Below are positions 47,147 to 56,154 of a stretch of 64,000 nucleotides of DNA, one piece after another. The notes beneath the pieces were generated by a model. That model made no database searches, was not told the origin of the DNA, and saw only the letters and a program-made list of their open reading frames with translations. The stretch spans positions 1,798,001 to 1,862,000 of the forward strand of contig NZ_CP063814.1 of assembly GCF_015277875.1 (NCBI RefSeq), given 5' to 3'. Within the stretch, counting starts at the first letter, position 1. Each line of letters begins with the position of its first letter. The stretch comes from Microbacterium luteum (GTDB lineage Bacteria > Actinomycetota > Actinomycetes > Actinomycetales > Microbacteriaceae). The translations under genes were made by a program, and so were the position numbers.

Positions 47147-48219
47147 GCGATGTGACGACGATCTCCGTGTCCGGCGACGCCGGGTACGACGTGACCGTGG
47201 GGCGCGGGGTGCTGTCCCGGCTCGGCGAGACCCTGCCCTCCGCTGCCCGCAAGGTGCTGATCGTGCACCCGCCGACGCTCGCCGCGCAGGCGGAGCGGCT
47301 CCGCGGGCAGCTCATGGGCGATCGTGAGGTTCTGCTGGCCGAGATCCCCGACGCCGAACAGGGCAAGCGGATCGAGGTGGCGGCGTTCTGCTGGCAGGTG
47401 CTCGGGCAGGCGGACTTCACCCGCACCGACGCCGTCGTGGGGTTCGGCGGGGGAGCGGTCACGGATCTCGCGGGCTTCGTCGCGGCCACCTGGCTGCGAG
47501 GCGTGCCCGTCGTGCAGGTGCCGACCACCGTGCTCGGCATGGTCGATGCGGCCGTGGGCGGCAAGACGGGCGTCAACACCGCCGAAGGCAAGAATCTCGT
47601 CGGCGCCTTCTGGCCACCGCACGCGGTGTTGTGCGATCTCGATCTACTGGAGTCGCTGTCCGAGCACGAACGGGTCGCAGGGTACGCCGAGGTCGTCAAG
47701 GCGGGCTTCATCTGGGCACCGGAGATCCTGGACCTGATCGAGGCAGACCCCCGGGCGGTCGTCGACCCCGGCAGCGCGGCCTTTCGGCGCACGATCGAAC
47801 TGGCGATCGAGATGAAGGCGCGCGTCGTATCGAGCGATCTGCGCGAAGCTGGACTGCGCGAGATCCTCAACTACGGTCACACCGTCGGTCATGCGATCGA
47901 GCACGCCGAGCGCTACCGGTGGCGCCACGGCGCCGCGATATCGGTCGGCATGGTGTTCGCCGCCGAGCTGTCCCGTCTGGCCGGGCGACTCCCGGATGCC
48001 GCGGTGCAGCGTCACCGCGACATCCTCGGTTCCCTCGGTCTGCCCATGAGCTATCGCGCCGGCGCCTGGAGCCAGCTGCTGGCGACGATGCAGCGGGACA
48101 AGAAGAGCCGCGCCGGGATGCTGCGCTTCATCGTGCTGGATGACATCGCGAAGCCCACCGTGCTGCAGGCGCCGGACGAGTCGCTGCTGTTCGCCGCCTA
48201 CCAGGAGGTCGGCGAATGA
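47143..48219 (+). CDS. aroB: 3-dehydroquinate synthase
   Basis: Cyclises DAHP to 3-dehydroquinate with NAD and a divalent metal. The 358-residue protein has [17 protein letters not shown] (NAD site), [19 protein letters not shown], the metal ligands Glu in [11 protein letters not shown] and His in [13 protein letters not shown], and the second His in [18 protein letters not shown] precedes the ATG. It overlaps aroK and aroQ by 4 bp each. Confidence 0.97.
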   Translation: MSDVTTISVSGDAGYDVTVGRGVLSRLGETLPSAARKVLIVHPPTLAAQAERLRGQLMGDREVLLAEIPDAEQGKRIEVAAFCWQVLGQADFTRTDAVVGFGGGAVTDLAGFVAATWLRGVPVVQVPTTVLGMVDAAVGGKTGVNTAEGKNLVGAFWPPHAVLCDLDLLESLSEHERVAGYAEVVKAGFIWAPEILDLIEADPRAVVDPGSAAFRRTIELAIEMKARVVSSDLREAGLREILNYGHTVGHAIEHAERYRWRHGAAISVGMVFAAELSRLAGRLPDAAVQRHRDILGSLGLPMSYRAGAWSQLLATMQRDKKSRAGMLRFIVLDDIAKPTVLQAPDESLLFAAYQEVGE

Positions 48220-48683
48220 GCGCAGCCGGACGCGCCCGCCGCCTTCTGATCGTGAACGGACCGAACCTCAACCTGCTCGGCACCCGCGAACCTGAGATCT
48301 ACGGCTCCGCGACGCTCGCCGACGCCGAACGGCTCGCCGCCGACGCCGCGGCCGAATCGGGTTTCGAGGTGCGCGCGGTGCAGAGCAATCACGAGGGCGT
48401 GCTGATCGACGCCATCCACGACGCGCGGGAGGACTGCGCCGGAATCGTCATCAACCCCGGCGGACTCACCCACACCTCCATCGTCCTGCGCGACGCGCTC
48501 TCCGGCGTCGCCCTGCCGGTCGCCGAGGTGCACATCTCCGACGTGCGCACCCGCGAGCCCTTCCGCCACCACTCCTATGTCGCCGATGTCGCCGTGATCC
48601 ACGTGATCGGCGAAGGTGTGGATGGATACGCCACCGCCGTGCGCCGCCTGATCGCCGTGATCGCCGGCCAGGCGGACGGCTGA
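48216..48683 (+). CDS. aroQ: 3-dehydroquinate dehydratase, type II
   Basis: Converts 3-dehydroquinate to 3-dehydroshikimate by anti elimination. The 155-residue protein has [17 protein letters not shown] (with the catalytic Arg and Tyr), [33 protein letters not shown], and the catalytic His in [19 protein letters not shown]. It ends the shikimate block. The genes for aroA and DAHP synthase are not in the window. Confidence 0.96.
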   Translation: MSAAGRARRLLIVNGPNLNLLGTREPEIYGSATLADAERLAADAAAESGFEVRAVQSNHEGVLIDAIHDAREDCAGIVINPGGLTHTSIVLRDALSGVALPVAEVHISDVRTREPFRHHSYVADVAVIHVIGEGVDGYATAVRRLIAVIAGQADG

Positions 48684-48707
48684 CCGGCGCCGCGCGCCGC
48701 CATCCTC

Positions 48708-48713
48708 TAGAAT
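48708..48713 (+). promoter_or_regulatory. Putative -10 box of efp-nusB
   Basis: TAGAAT lies in the 91-bp gap between aroQ and efp, 61 bp before efp. I see no clear -35 box. Confidence 0.35.
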
Positions 48714-48774
48714 CGAACGTCGGACCAGCGCCCCGCGCGCCCCGCGACCTCTCAACGAACGGACTCTCCTCCTC

Positions 48775-49335
48775 ATGGCATCCACCGCAGACATCAAGAA
48801 CGGCGTCGTGCTCAGCATCGACGGACAGCTCTGGAGCGTGGTCGAGTTCCAGCACGTCAAGCCCGGCAAGGGCGGCGCGTTCGTGCGGACCAAGCTGAAG
48901 AACGTCGTCTCGGGAAAGGTCGTGGACCGCACCTACAACGCGGGCGCGAAGATCGATATCCAGAACGTCGATCGCCGGGACTACACGTACCTCTACAACG
49001 ACGGCGAGAGCTTCGTGTTCATGGACATGGCCGACTACGACCAGATCAACGTGCCCGCCGCGACGGTCGGTGACGCGGCCAACTTCATGCTGGAGAACCA
49101 GCAGGTCACCATCGCACTGCACGACGGCACGCCGCTGTATCTCGACCTGCCCGCCTCGGTCGTGCTCGAGATCACCTACACCGAGCCCGGTCTGCAAGGC
49201 GACCGCTCCTCGGCGGGCACGAAGGCCGCCACGGTGGAGACCGGATACGAGATCCAGGTGCCGCTGTTCCTCGAAACCGGCACGAAGGTCAAGGTGGACA
49301 CCCGCACGGGTGACTACCTGGGCCGCGTGAACTGA
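48775..49335 (+). CDS. efp: Elongation factor P
   Basis: Rescues ribosomes stalled at consecutive prolines. The 186-residue protein has three beta domains. The tip loop is [16 protein letters not shown], with Lys32 at the position that is modified in other bacteria, and the C-terminal signature is [18 protein letters not shown] with KAATVETG. The loop lacks extra residues, which suits the unmodified or differently modified actinobacterial type. nusB starts 6 bp later. Confidence 0.96.
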   Translation: MASTADIKNGVVLSIDGQLWSVVEFQHVKPGKGGAFVRTKLKNVVSGKVVDRTYNAGAKIDIQNVDRRDYTYLYNDGESFVFMDMADYDQINVPAATVGDAANFMLENQQVTIALHDGTPLYLDLPASVVLEITYTEPGLQGDRSSAGTKAATVETGYEIQVPLFLETGTKVKVDTRTGDYLGRVN

Positions 49336-49341
49336 TCGCGG

Positions 49342-49752
49342 ATGAGCGCACGCACCAAAGCCCGCAAGCGCGCGCTGGACATCCTGTTCCAGAGCGATGT
49401 CCGCGGAGACGACCTGCCCGCGATGCTCGCCGTGGAAGCGCGTCGAGCCGCGAATGAGCCGGCTCGAGAGTCGTCGTGGCTGTATGCGCGTGACATCGTC
49501 GACGGCATCATCGACAACCGCGACGAGATCGACGAGCAGATCACGACGCACGCGCGCGACTGGTCGCTGGCGCGCATGCCCGCCGTCGACCGGGCCCTTC
49601 TGCGCATCGGCGTGTGGGAGATCCTCTACAACGACGAGGTGCCCACGGCCGTGGCGATCGACGAAGCCGTCGAGCTGGCGAAGGAGTACTCCACCGACGA
49701 CTCCGGATCCTTCGTCCACGGCATCCTCGCGCGGGTGGCCCGTTCGTCCTGA
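49342..49752 (+). CDS. nusB: Transcription antitermination protein NusB
   Basis: RNA-binding antitermination factor that works with S10 on rRNA operons. The 136-residue protein has RTKARKRALDILFQSDVRG, the central [27 protein letters not shown] in the usual positions, and EVPTAVAIDEAVELAKEYSTDDSGSFVHGIL. Standard length. The efp-nusB pair is common in Actinobacteria. A GTG-started helicase gene fragment follows after 32 bp. Confidence 0.95.
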   Translation: MSARTKARKRALDILFQSDVRGDDLPAMLAVEARRAANEPARESSWLYARDIVDGIIDNRDEIDEQITTHARDWSLARMPAVDRALLRIGVWEILYNDEVPTAVAIDEAVELAKEYSTDDSGSFVHGILARVARSS

Positions 49753-49784
49753 CCGGTGTCCGTGCCTCGGGAGAGGATGATGCG

Positions 49785-51281
49785 GTGTCCTCCGCCGTCG
49801 AACCGTCGCCTGCCGGGGAACAGCCCGGGTCGAACTGGCGAAGGGTCGTCGCGCCCGCGGACGAGATCTCGGACGGGACCCGGCTGGCTCTGTTCGTCGA
49901 CCTGAAGCTGCGCACTCGGACGGGGCAGTGGGGACCGAGCAGACTCGAGCCGGCCACCGCCGGAGGCCTGCTGCGACGCGCGAACGACGTCGCGGTCGGC
50001 CTTCGGCCGGCCGTTCGTGGCGCGGCGGCCGGATCGTGGATCCGCGGCGACGTGAGCTGGGAATCGCTCCGACGACCGGGGGGACCGTGGTCGGCGGTCC
50101 AGGCGAGGTGGTTCGCCGAGCTTCACAGCATCGCGCGGGAGGTGCGTACCCTCGCCACCTACTCCGATCTCGGGGAGTGGCTGGTGCTGGACACGATCGA
50201 ATCCGGCCTGCTGTGGCCGCACCTGGCCTCGGCGGATGACCTCGGCATCCCGCTCGTCGGGACGGCCGCAGATCGCCGGGTGATGCTCGCGCGGCAGACG
50301 GCTGCCGCCCTGCGCATCGAACGCGTCGAAGACGGCGGCCTGCGGCTGTGCGCCGACATCTCGATCGACGGGGAGTCCTTCACGGGCGAAGCCATCCGCG
50401 CCGTGGCGGCCTCCGGTCTCTACGGCTACCGTGTGATCGACGGCGCCCCTCTCCTCGTGCTGGCGCCCGCGCACCTCGACGACGTGACACGTCGTCTCCT
50501 CACCGACGGTGGCTCTGTGCACGTGCCGCCGGCGGAGGCGGGCGAGTTCCTCCGCGACCACGCGCCGCTCATCGCGCGCCGCCTTCCGGTGCACGCCGGA
50601 GCCGGCGTCGAGGTGCCTCCTCCACGTCCGCCCCAACTCCGCGTTCGTGTCGACGCGCGATCCGTCGATCGTATCGTCGTCGCGTGCGCGTGGATCTACC
50701 CGGGGCGGCCGCCACGGGGCTTCGCGAGCGTTCCCGACGACCCGGAGCGCGACATCTCGTTCGAAGCGCAGGTGCGCGCCGCGCTCGCGACGGCGTGGGG
50801 CGCGGTGACCGATGTCGTCCCGGCGGCACAGGCCGAGTTCCGCGATGTCGAAGCGGCGGAGTTCACCACGCGGCTGCTGCCGGCCCTGCGTGAGATCGAG
50901 GGCGTGCGCGTGGAGGTCATGGGTGACGCCGGGCGACACCGCGAACTCTCGGGCGATCCGCGCATTCGGATCAGCACCGTCGACTCGACCGATCCGGACT
51001 GGTTCGACCTGGGCGTCCAGGTCACGATCGACGGACGTCGCATCCCCTTCACACCCCTCTTCACGGCCCTCGCGCTGCGACGTTCCAAGATGATGCTCGC
51101 CGACGGCGCGTACTTCTCGCTCCGTCATCCCGCGCTGGATCGCCTGCGGGACCTCATCGACGAGGCGGTGGAGATGTCCGAGTGGGAGACGGGGCCGAAG
51201 ATCTCCCGATATCAGCTCGCCCTCTGGAGCGACTTCGAGGATCTCGCCGACGAATCCGAGGCCGCTGAGGCTGTCGCATGA
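49785..51281 (+). pseudogene. SNF2-family helicase gene, 5' part (interrupted by IS)
   Basis: Encodes 498 residues of the accessory N-terminal region of a bacterial SNF2-like helicase: LATYSDLGEWLVLDTIESGL, IYPGRPPRGF and DWFDLGVQVTIDGRRIPFTPL, the last being a segment typical of HepA-type proteins just before the ATPase core. GTG 49785 has GGAGAGG about 9 nt upstream. The natural frame is broken after Ala-Ala (codons 51261-51266), where an IS has entered; the final EAVA and the TGA come from the left terminal repeat. Removing the IS and one copy of the duplicated CCGCTG rejoins this frame exactly to the 3' part and gives a 986-residue protein with no other lesion, so the insertion is recent. 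Confidence 0.92.
51262..51267. repeat. Target-site duplication, left copy
   Basis: CCGCTG directly before the left terminal repeat of the IS; the identical hexamer follows the right terminal repeat at 53003-53008. Confidence 0.88.
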
Positions 51282-51288
51282 ATCTGCA
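51268..51288. repeat. IS left terminal inverted repeat
   Basis: 21 bp, exactly complementary to 52982-53002. It supplies the premature TGA (51279-51281) that ends the 5' part of the helicase gene. Confidence 0.9.
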
Positions 51289-51340
51289 GGTGATCGGGCG
51301 CGCCTGAGGCGGGTTTATGGCTGATCAGGGATGATTAAGT

Positions 51341-52936
51341 ATGGTCGTGAATGTGCGTTCGGGTGATCGGGATCAGGGGTTTCTGCTGCCGCCGTCGGTG
51401 CGGGATTGGTTGCCGGAGGATCATCTGGCGTTCTTCGTGATCGATGTGGTCGCGGAGTTGGATCTGACGGCGTTCTACGCCGCGTTCCGCGCCGACGGGC
51501 GCGGCGGGGCCGTCTACGACTCGGAGATGATGCTCGGTGTGCTGATCTACGCGTACTGCACCGGGGAGCGCTCCTCCCGTCGGATCGAGAAGCGCCTGGT
51601 CGAGGACGTCGCCTACCGGGTGATCGCGGTGAACCAGTCCCCCGATCACGCGACGTTGGCGCGGTTCCGGGCGCGTCACCAGGACGCGATCGCAGGGCTG
51701 TTCTCCCAGGTCCTCGGGCTCTGCGTGAAGGCCGGGCTGGTGGACGCAGGACTGGTCGCGATCGACGGGACGAAGATCGAAGCGGACGCGTCGTACTTCG
51801 CCAACCGCACCCGCGACGAGCTGGCAGCTGCGGTCCTGGCCGAGGCGGCCGCCACCGACGCCGCGGAGGACGAGCAGCTCGGGGATCGCTCGGGGTCCGA
51901 GCTGCCGGACGACTGGGCCGGCGGGCAGGGTCGGCGGGGCCGGATCCGGGCGGCGCTGGCAGAGCTGGAGGGTCAGCCGGCGCGGGACTACGAGGCGCGG
52001 GTCGCGGAGCGGGCGGCGAAGGAAGCCGCTACCGGGAAGGGTCTGAGAGGGCCGAAGCCGTTGAAGGAGCCGGCGCGGCGGGCGCTGCCGCGGAGGGCGA
52101 ACACGACCGATCCGCACTCGCGGATCATCGCCACCAATGGCGCAGGGGTGATGCAGGGCTATAACGCCCAGACCGCCGCGACGGCGGGGCAGATCGTCGT
52201 GGCCGCGGAGGTCACAGCGACCGCGAACGACCAGCCCCACTTCATCCCGATGACCCAAGCAGTCATGGAGAACCTCGCCGAGACCGGCGCCGGGAAGGTC
52301 GGCACGTTCGTCGCGGACGCGGGCTATTGGACGGCAGCCAGCGGCACTGCCGATGTCGGCGCGGACGTGTTGATCGCGACGCGGAAACCGGCCTGGCGTC
52401 GAGGCGAGACCCCCGATGATGACAAGCTCGCCATCCTGGCGAAGGTGAACCGCGGGGAGCTGTCCCTGCGGCAGGCCGGGGACATCCTCGGCGTCTCTTA
52501 CACCTGGGTTAGAGACATGACCAAACGCTACTTCGGCAAAGACGGGCCACGGCAAGCCCGCACCGCCCAACCCGAACCCGACGAATGGATGCCCGTGATC
52601 GAGAAGCTCGCCCGAGGAGAGATCTCCCAGCGGGCCGCGATCGACGAACTCCAGGTCTCCCAGGGGCGGGTCAAGGCCATGCTCGCCCACGTCCGAGGCG
52701 AAGGTGTCGAGCCGGAGATCGCCCGCCGGGCCATGGACGCCAAGCTCGCCACCGAAACAGGGTCAGAGGCCTACCGGAAACGGCAGCACAGCATCGAACC
52801 CGTCTTCGGAAACGTCAAAGCCAACCTCGGCTACCGACGCTTCACACGACGAGGAATGCCCGCCGTCCACGCAGAATGGCGGCTGATCTGCAGCGCCCAC
52901 AACCTCCTCAAACTCCGCACCGCGACCACCGCCTGA
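51341..52936 (+). CDS. IS1182-family DDE transposase with a double helix-turn-helix insert
   Basis: A 531-residue transposase. The N-terminal DUF772-type domain has FLLPPSVRDWLPEDHLAFFV and YDSEMMLGVLIYAYCTGERS. The DDE residues are Asp142 (AIDGTKIEA), Asp326 (FVADAGYW) and Glu486 (SIEPVFGNVK), followed by GYRRFTRRGMPAVHAEWRL. Between the second Asp and the Glu lie two similar helix-turn-helix units, at about residues 363-392 (RGELSLRQAGDILGVSYTWV) and 417-447 (RGEISQRAAIDELQVSQGRV), which lengthen this interval to 160 residues. The frame is complete. The start is ATG 51341, 73 bp from the left end; there is no strong ribosome site. Confidence 0.93.
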   Translation: MVVNVRSGDRDQGFLLPPSVRDWLPEDHLAFFVIDVVAELDLTAFYAAFRADGRGGAVYDSEMMLGVLIYAYCTGERSSRRIEKRLVEDVAYRVIAVNQSPDHATLARFRARHQDAIAGLFSQVLGLCVKAGLVDAGLVAIDGTKIEADASYFANRTRDELAAAVLAEAAATDAAEDEQLGDRSGSELPDDWAGGQGRRGRIRAALAELEGQPARDYEARVAERAAKEAATGKGLRGPKPLKEPARRALPRRANTTDPHSRIIATNGAGVMQGYNAQTAATAGQIVVAAEVTATANDQPHFIPMTQAVMENLAETGAGKVGTFVADAGYWTAASGTADVGADVLIATRKPAWRRGETPDDDKLAILAKVNRGELSLRQAGDILGVSYTWVRDMTKRYFGKDGPRQARTAQPEPDEWMPVIEKLARGEISQRAAIDELQVSQGRVKAMLAHVRGEGVEPEIARRAMDAKLATETGSEAYRKRQHSIEPVFGNVKANLGYRRFTRRGMPAVHAEWRLICSAHNLLKLRTATTA

Positions 52937-52981
52937 ACGACGGGGCCACCCAGCCCCGCCGCCCCGGCTCATCCGGACCCA

Positions 52982-53002
52982 TGCAGATTCATGCGACAGC
53001 CT
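52982..53002. repeat. IS right terminal inverted repeat
   Basis: 21 bp, exactly complementary to 51268-51288. With the preceding base it forms an ATG (52981-52983) in frame with the 3' part of the helicase gene. Confidence 0.9.
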
Positions 53003-53008
53003 CCGCTG
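53003..53008. repeat. Target-site duplication, right copy
   Basis: CCGCTG directly after the right terminal repeat, identical to 51262-51267. Confidence 0.88.
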
Positions 53009-54533
53009 TGTCGTGGCGGGCCGCGGTGCACACCCTGCAGGACGTCGAGCGCGTCCCGGAGACGATCGTTCCGGACCGTGTCCGCGCGACGCTCCGGCCG
53101 TATCAGAAGCACGGCGTCTCCTGGCTGTGCTTCCTCGCCGACCATCGCCTCGGCGGGATCCTCGCCGATGACATGGGTCTCGGCAAGACGCTGCAGGTGC
53201 TCGCTGCGCTGGCGGCGCGTCGTGAGGGCGCCGGCGGCCGCACCGCGCTCGTGATCGCCCCGACGAGCGTGATCGGCACCTGGCAGGAGGAATCGGCGGC
53301 GTTCGTGCCCGACCTGCGAGTGGCGGTGGTCTCCAGCACCGGCGGTCTCGCCGCTGTGGGCGAGGCGGATGTCGTCGTGACGTCGTACGCCGTGCTTCGT
53401 CTCGATGAGACCGCCTTCGCCGAGCGCGAGTGGGGCTGGCTGATCCTCGACGAGGCGCAATTCGTGAAGAACCCCGCCACACGCATCCACCGTGCGGTCG
53501 CCGCACTGCGTGCGGAGGTGCGCTTCGCGCTCAGCGGCACGCCCTTCGAGAACTCGCTCATCGAGTTGCATGCGCTGCTTTCGATCACCTCACCCGGACT
53601 CTTCCCATCCGCCCGGCGATTCCGCGACGAGTACGTCGGCCCCATCGAGAAGGGCAAGGTGCCTGACAACGTCGAAGGCGGTGCGTACCGCCGGGCACGG
53701 TTGGAGAAGCTGCGCAGACGCGTGCGACCGTTGATGCTCCGTCGCACGAAGGCTCAGGTCGCCGCCGATCTGCCACCGCGGCAGGAGCAGGTGCTCCACG
53801 TCGAGCTGTCAGACGCGCATCGCGCGGTGTACGACATCGCCCTCCAGCGGGAGCGGCAGAAGATCCTGGGGTTGCTGGATGACCTCGACCGCAACCGGTT
53901 CATCGTGTTCCGTTCGCTGACGCTCCTGCGCATGCTCAGCCTCGCCCCGCGGCTGATCGACCCCGAGGCGTCGGGGGATTCGAGCAAGCTCGACGCGCTC
54001 GTCGCGCAGCTCGAGGAGGTGATCGCCGAGGGTCGTCGGGCGCTCGTGTTCAGTCAGTTCACGTCTTTCCTCGACCTCTCCGAGCTGGCGCTCGGAAGGG
54101 CGGGCATCGGCTTCACGCGTCTGGACGGCTCCACCGCCGACCGGTCGGGTGTGGTCTCGGCCTTCCGGGCGGGCGAGACGCCCGTCTTCCTCATCAGTCT
54201 GAAGGCGGGCGGCTTCGGGCTGAACCTCACCGACGCCGACGTCGTCATTCTGCTCGATCCGTGGTGGAACCCGGCCGCGGAAGCACAGGCGGTCGACCGC
54301 GCCCATCGCCTCGGTCAGACCCGACCGGTGATGGTCTATCGCCTGATCGCCTCGGACACCATCGAGGACAAGGTGCGCGCCCTCCAGCAGCGCAAGGCCC
54401 GCCTCTTCGACGCGGTGCTCGACGATGACGATCTGTTCGCCCGCTCCCTGGACGCGTCCGACATCCGCGGACTGCTGGAGACCTGATCGGCCCGGACGGA
54501 GCGTGCACACAGCGACGCCGGCATCGCGCGCCG

Positions 54534-54539
54534 TAGAAT
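54534..54539 (+). promoter_or_regulatory. Putative -10 box of the MBL/Rieske gene
   Basis: TAGAAT, 28 bp before the ATG, in the 81-bp gap after the helicase gene. It leaves a short leader that contains AGGAGGA. Confidence 0.4.
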
Positions 54540-54567
54540 CGTTGGGCGTTCGACACAGGAGGAACTC

Positions 54568-56130
54568 ATGCGGATCACGGGCCTCGGCCACGCCGGGATG
54601 TTCATCGAGACGGCCGGCGGCAGCATCCTCTGCGACCCCGTCATCGGCCCGAGCTTCTACGGTTCGTGGTTCCCGTTCCCCGACAACCGCGCTCTGGACT
54701 GGCAGCGATTCGGGCGGGCGGACTTCCTCTACGTCTCGCACCGTCACCGCGACCACTTCGACCCGGCGCTGCTGCAGCAGTACGTGCCGAAAGACATCCG
54801 CGTGCTGCTGCCGGAGTACCCGACGGACGATCTCGAGCGGGACCTGCGGCGTCTGGGATACGAGAACATCGTCTATACGCGGTCCGGTGAGACGCTGCGC
54901 TACGGCGATCTCAAGATCATGGTGACCCCCCTCCGCGCCCCCTCCGACGGCCCCATCGGGGACTCCTCGCTGTCGGTCGACGACGGCACGGCCAGCATCC
55001 TCAATCAGAACGACTCGCACCCGCTCGACCTCGACGCGCTCATGTCGTTCTCCCGCCCGGAGGCCTACTTCACACAGGTATCGGGCGCCATCTGGTGGCC
55101 GATGGTCTACGACCTGCCCCAGGACGCGAAGCAGAACTTCGCGAAGCTCAAGCGGGATGCGCAGAACAAGCGAGCGATGTACTACATCGAGAAGGTCGAT
55201 GCTCCGCACGTGTTCCCGATGGCCGGTCCGCCGATGTTCCTCCGGGAGGAGCTCTTCCGCTACAACGGCACGGGCCTCCACGATGACGCGATCTTCACCG
55301 ACCAGCGGGAGTTCCTCCGGCACATGAGAGAACAGCGGCCGGACCAGAAGGGCTACGAGTTCGTACCCGGCACGGTGGTCGAACTGGTGGACGGCGAGCT
55401 GTCGGTGACGCAGTCGCTCTACACCGACGACGAGATCGACCGGATCTTCGACGACAAGTGGGCCTATCTCGCCGAGCAGCGCGACGCCCGCCAGGACGAG
55501 ATCCGAGCGGAGGTCGACTCGCGGGCCGAGGTGCTCCCGCCCGAGGAGATGCTCGCCGCGATCAAGGCCTGGTGGGAGCCGCTGCTGCGCCGTGCGCGCA
55601 CGATCCGCAACGGGGTGGGCGGCAACGTCCGGTTCCGGATCGGCGAGCTGGACATGGTCGTCGATTTCCCCAAGGCCAAGGTGCGGGAGTACGCGGGTGA
55701 GGAGTGCGTGTATTGGTACACCATCCCCGCCGACCTCGTCTCGACCAACATCGCCGACCACGAGATCGACTGGTCCAATTCGATCTTCCTGTCGATGCAG
55801 TTCGAGGTCGGCCGCAGCGGAAAGTTCAACGAGTTCCTCACGACCTTCCTCAAGTGCCTCTCCCGCGACCGGATCGAGTACGTCGAGAACTGGTATGCCG
55901 AGCAGTCCGACCAGACCGAGGACGTGCAGCTGGAGGACTGGGTCGTGCAGCGACGGTGTCCCCACCTCCGCGCGGATCTGACCAAGACCGGCAAGATCGA
56001 GGACGGCGTGCTGACCTGCTCGCTCCACGACTGGAAGTGGGATCTCGCGACGGGCCGATGCCTGACGACGCAGGGGCACCCCATCCGTGCCGGGCGTGCC
56101 GACGAACAGGCGGACGCCCCGGCCGCCTGA
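54568..56130 (+). CDS. Metallo-beta-lactamase-fold protein with C-terminal Rieske [2Fe-2S] domain
   Basis: A 520-residue fusion. Residues 1-300 are a UlaG-like metallo-beta-lactamase fold, with the metal motif SHRHRDHFD (His58, His60, Asp62, His63) and GHAGMFIETAGGSILCDP at the start. Residues of about 455-510 form a Rieske domain with both ligand pairs intact, Cys464-X-His466 and Cys484-X2-His487 (CPHLRADL and CSLHDWKWD). This layout recalls CMP-N-acetylneuraminate hydroxylase, a Rieske/MBL monooxygenase, and related bacterial proteins, but no sialic-acid genes are near. It probably hydroxylates a small substrate; the substrate is unknown. AGGAGGA precedes the ATG. It is convergent with the mevalonate operon across a shared terminator. 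Confidence 0.88.
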   Translation: MRITGLGHAGMFIETAGGSILCDPVIGPSFYGSWFPFPDNRALDWQRFGRADFLYVSHRHRDHFDPALLQQYVPKDIRVLLPEYPTDDLERDLRRLGYENIVYTRSGETLRYGDLKIMVTPLRAPSDGPIGDSSLSVDDGTASILNQNDSHPLDLDALMSFSRPEAYFTQVSGAIWWPMVYDLPQDAKQNFAKLKRDAQNKRAMYYIEKVDAPHVFPMAGPPMFLREELFRYNGTGLHDDAIFTDQREFLRHMREQRPDQKGYEFVPGTVVELVDGELSVTQSLYTDDEIDRIFDDKWAYLAEQRDARQDEIRAEVDSRAEVLPPEEMLAAIKAWWEPLLRRARTIRNGVGGNVRFRIGELDMVVDFPKAKVREYAGEECVYWYTIPADLVSTNIADHEIDWSNSIFLSMQFEVGRSGKFNEFLTTFLKCLSRDRIEYVENWYAEQSDQTEDVQLEDWVVQRRCPHLRADLTKTGKIEDGVLTCSLHDWKWDLATGRCLTTQGHPIRAGRADEQADAPAA

Positions 56131-56144
56131 CCGGCCGGGGCGTC
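56113..56144. terminator. Bidirectional terminator between the MBL/Rieske gene and the mevalonate operon
   Basis: Perfect 12-bp arms GACGCCCCGGCC/GGCCGGGGCGTC with an 8-nt loop. The hairpin covers the TGA of the plus-strand gene and ends 11 bp before the end of the last mevalonate gene, so it can serve both. Confidence 0.75.
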
Positions 56145-56154
56145 GCGCTCTCGC

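Larger units (their letters stand above)
51268..53002 (+). mobile_element. IS1182-family insertion sequence, 1,735 bp
   Basis: Ends are 21-bp perfect inverted repeats (51268-51288 and 52982-53002, beginning AGGCTGTCGCATGAATC), flanked by a 6-bp direct repeat CCGCTG. It carries one transposase gene filling most of its length. The size, single DDE transposase and perfect ends fit IS1182. It sits inside the SNF2-like helicase gene in the same direction. The ends are intact and the target duplication is unmutated, which implies a recent and probably still active element. A second copy elsewhere cannot be seen in this window. Confidence 0.92.
52981..54486 (+). pseudogene. SNF2-family helicase gene, 3' part (ATPase core)
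   Basis: Encodes the complete SNF2 ATPase core: LRPYQKHGVSWLCFLADHRL, Walker A ADDMGLGKT, motif II LILDEAQFVKN, motif III ALSGTPFENSL, and motifs V-VI SLKAGGFGLNLTDAD and AVDRAHRLGQTRPVMVYRL. The native sequence begins at 53003, in the second copy of CCGCTG. The IS end creates an ATG at 52981, so a 501-residue protein starting MQIHATASAVSW could be made if transcription reads out of the element and translation starts there, although I see no ribosome site. Whether the isolated core would function is unknown. Confidence 0.9.

Noticed and set aside
51289..51340. Second small ORF or passenger gene in the IS
   Set aside because: Only 52 bp between the terminal repeat and the transposase start and 45 bp at the other end; no coding potential.
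53809..56079. 756-residue minus-strand frame over the MBL/Rieske gene
   Set aside because: Mirror of the plus-strand gene; the plus strand has intact metal and Rieske ligands and a strong ribosome site.
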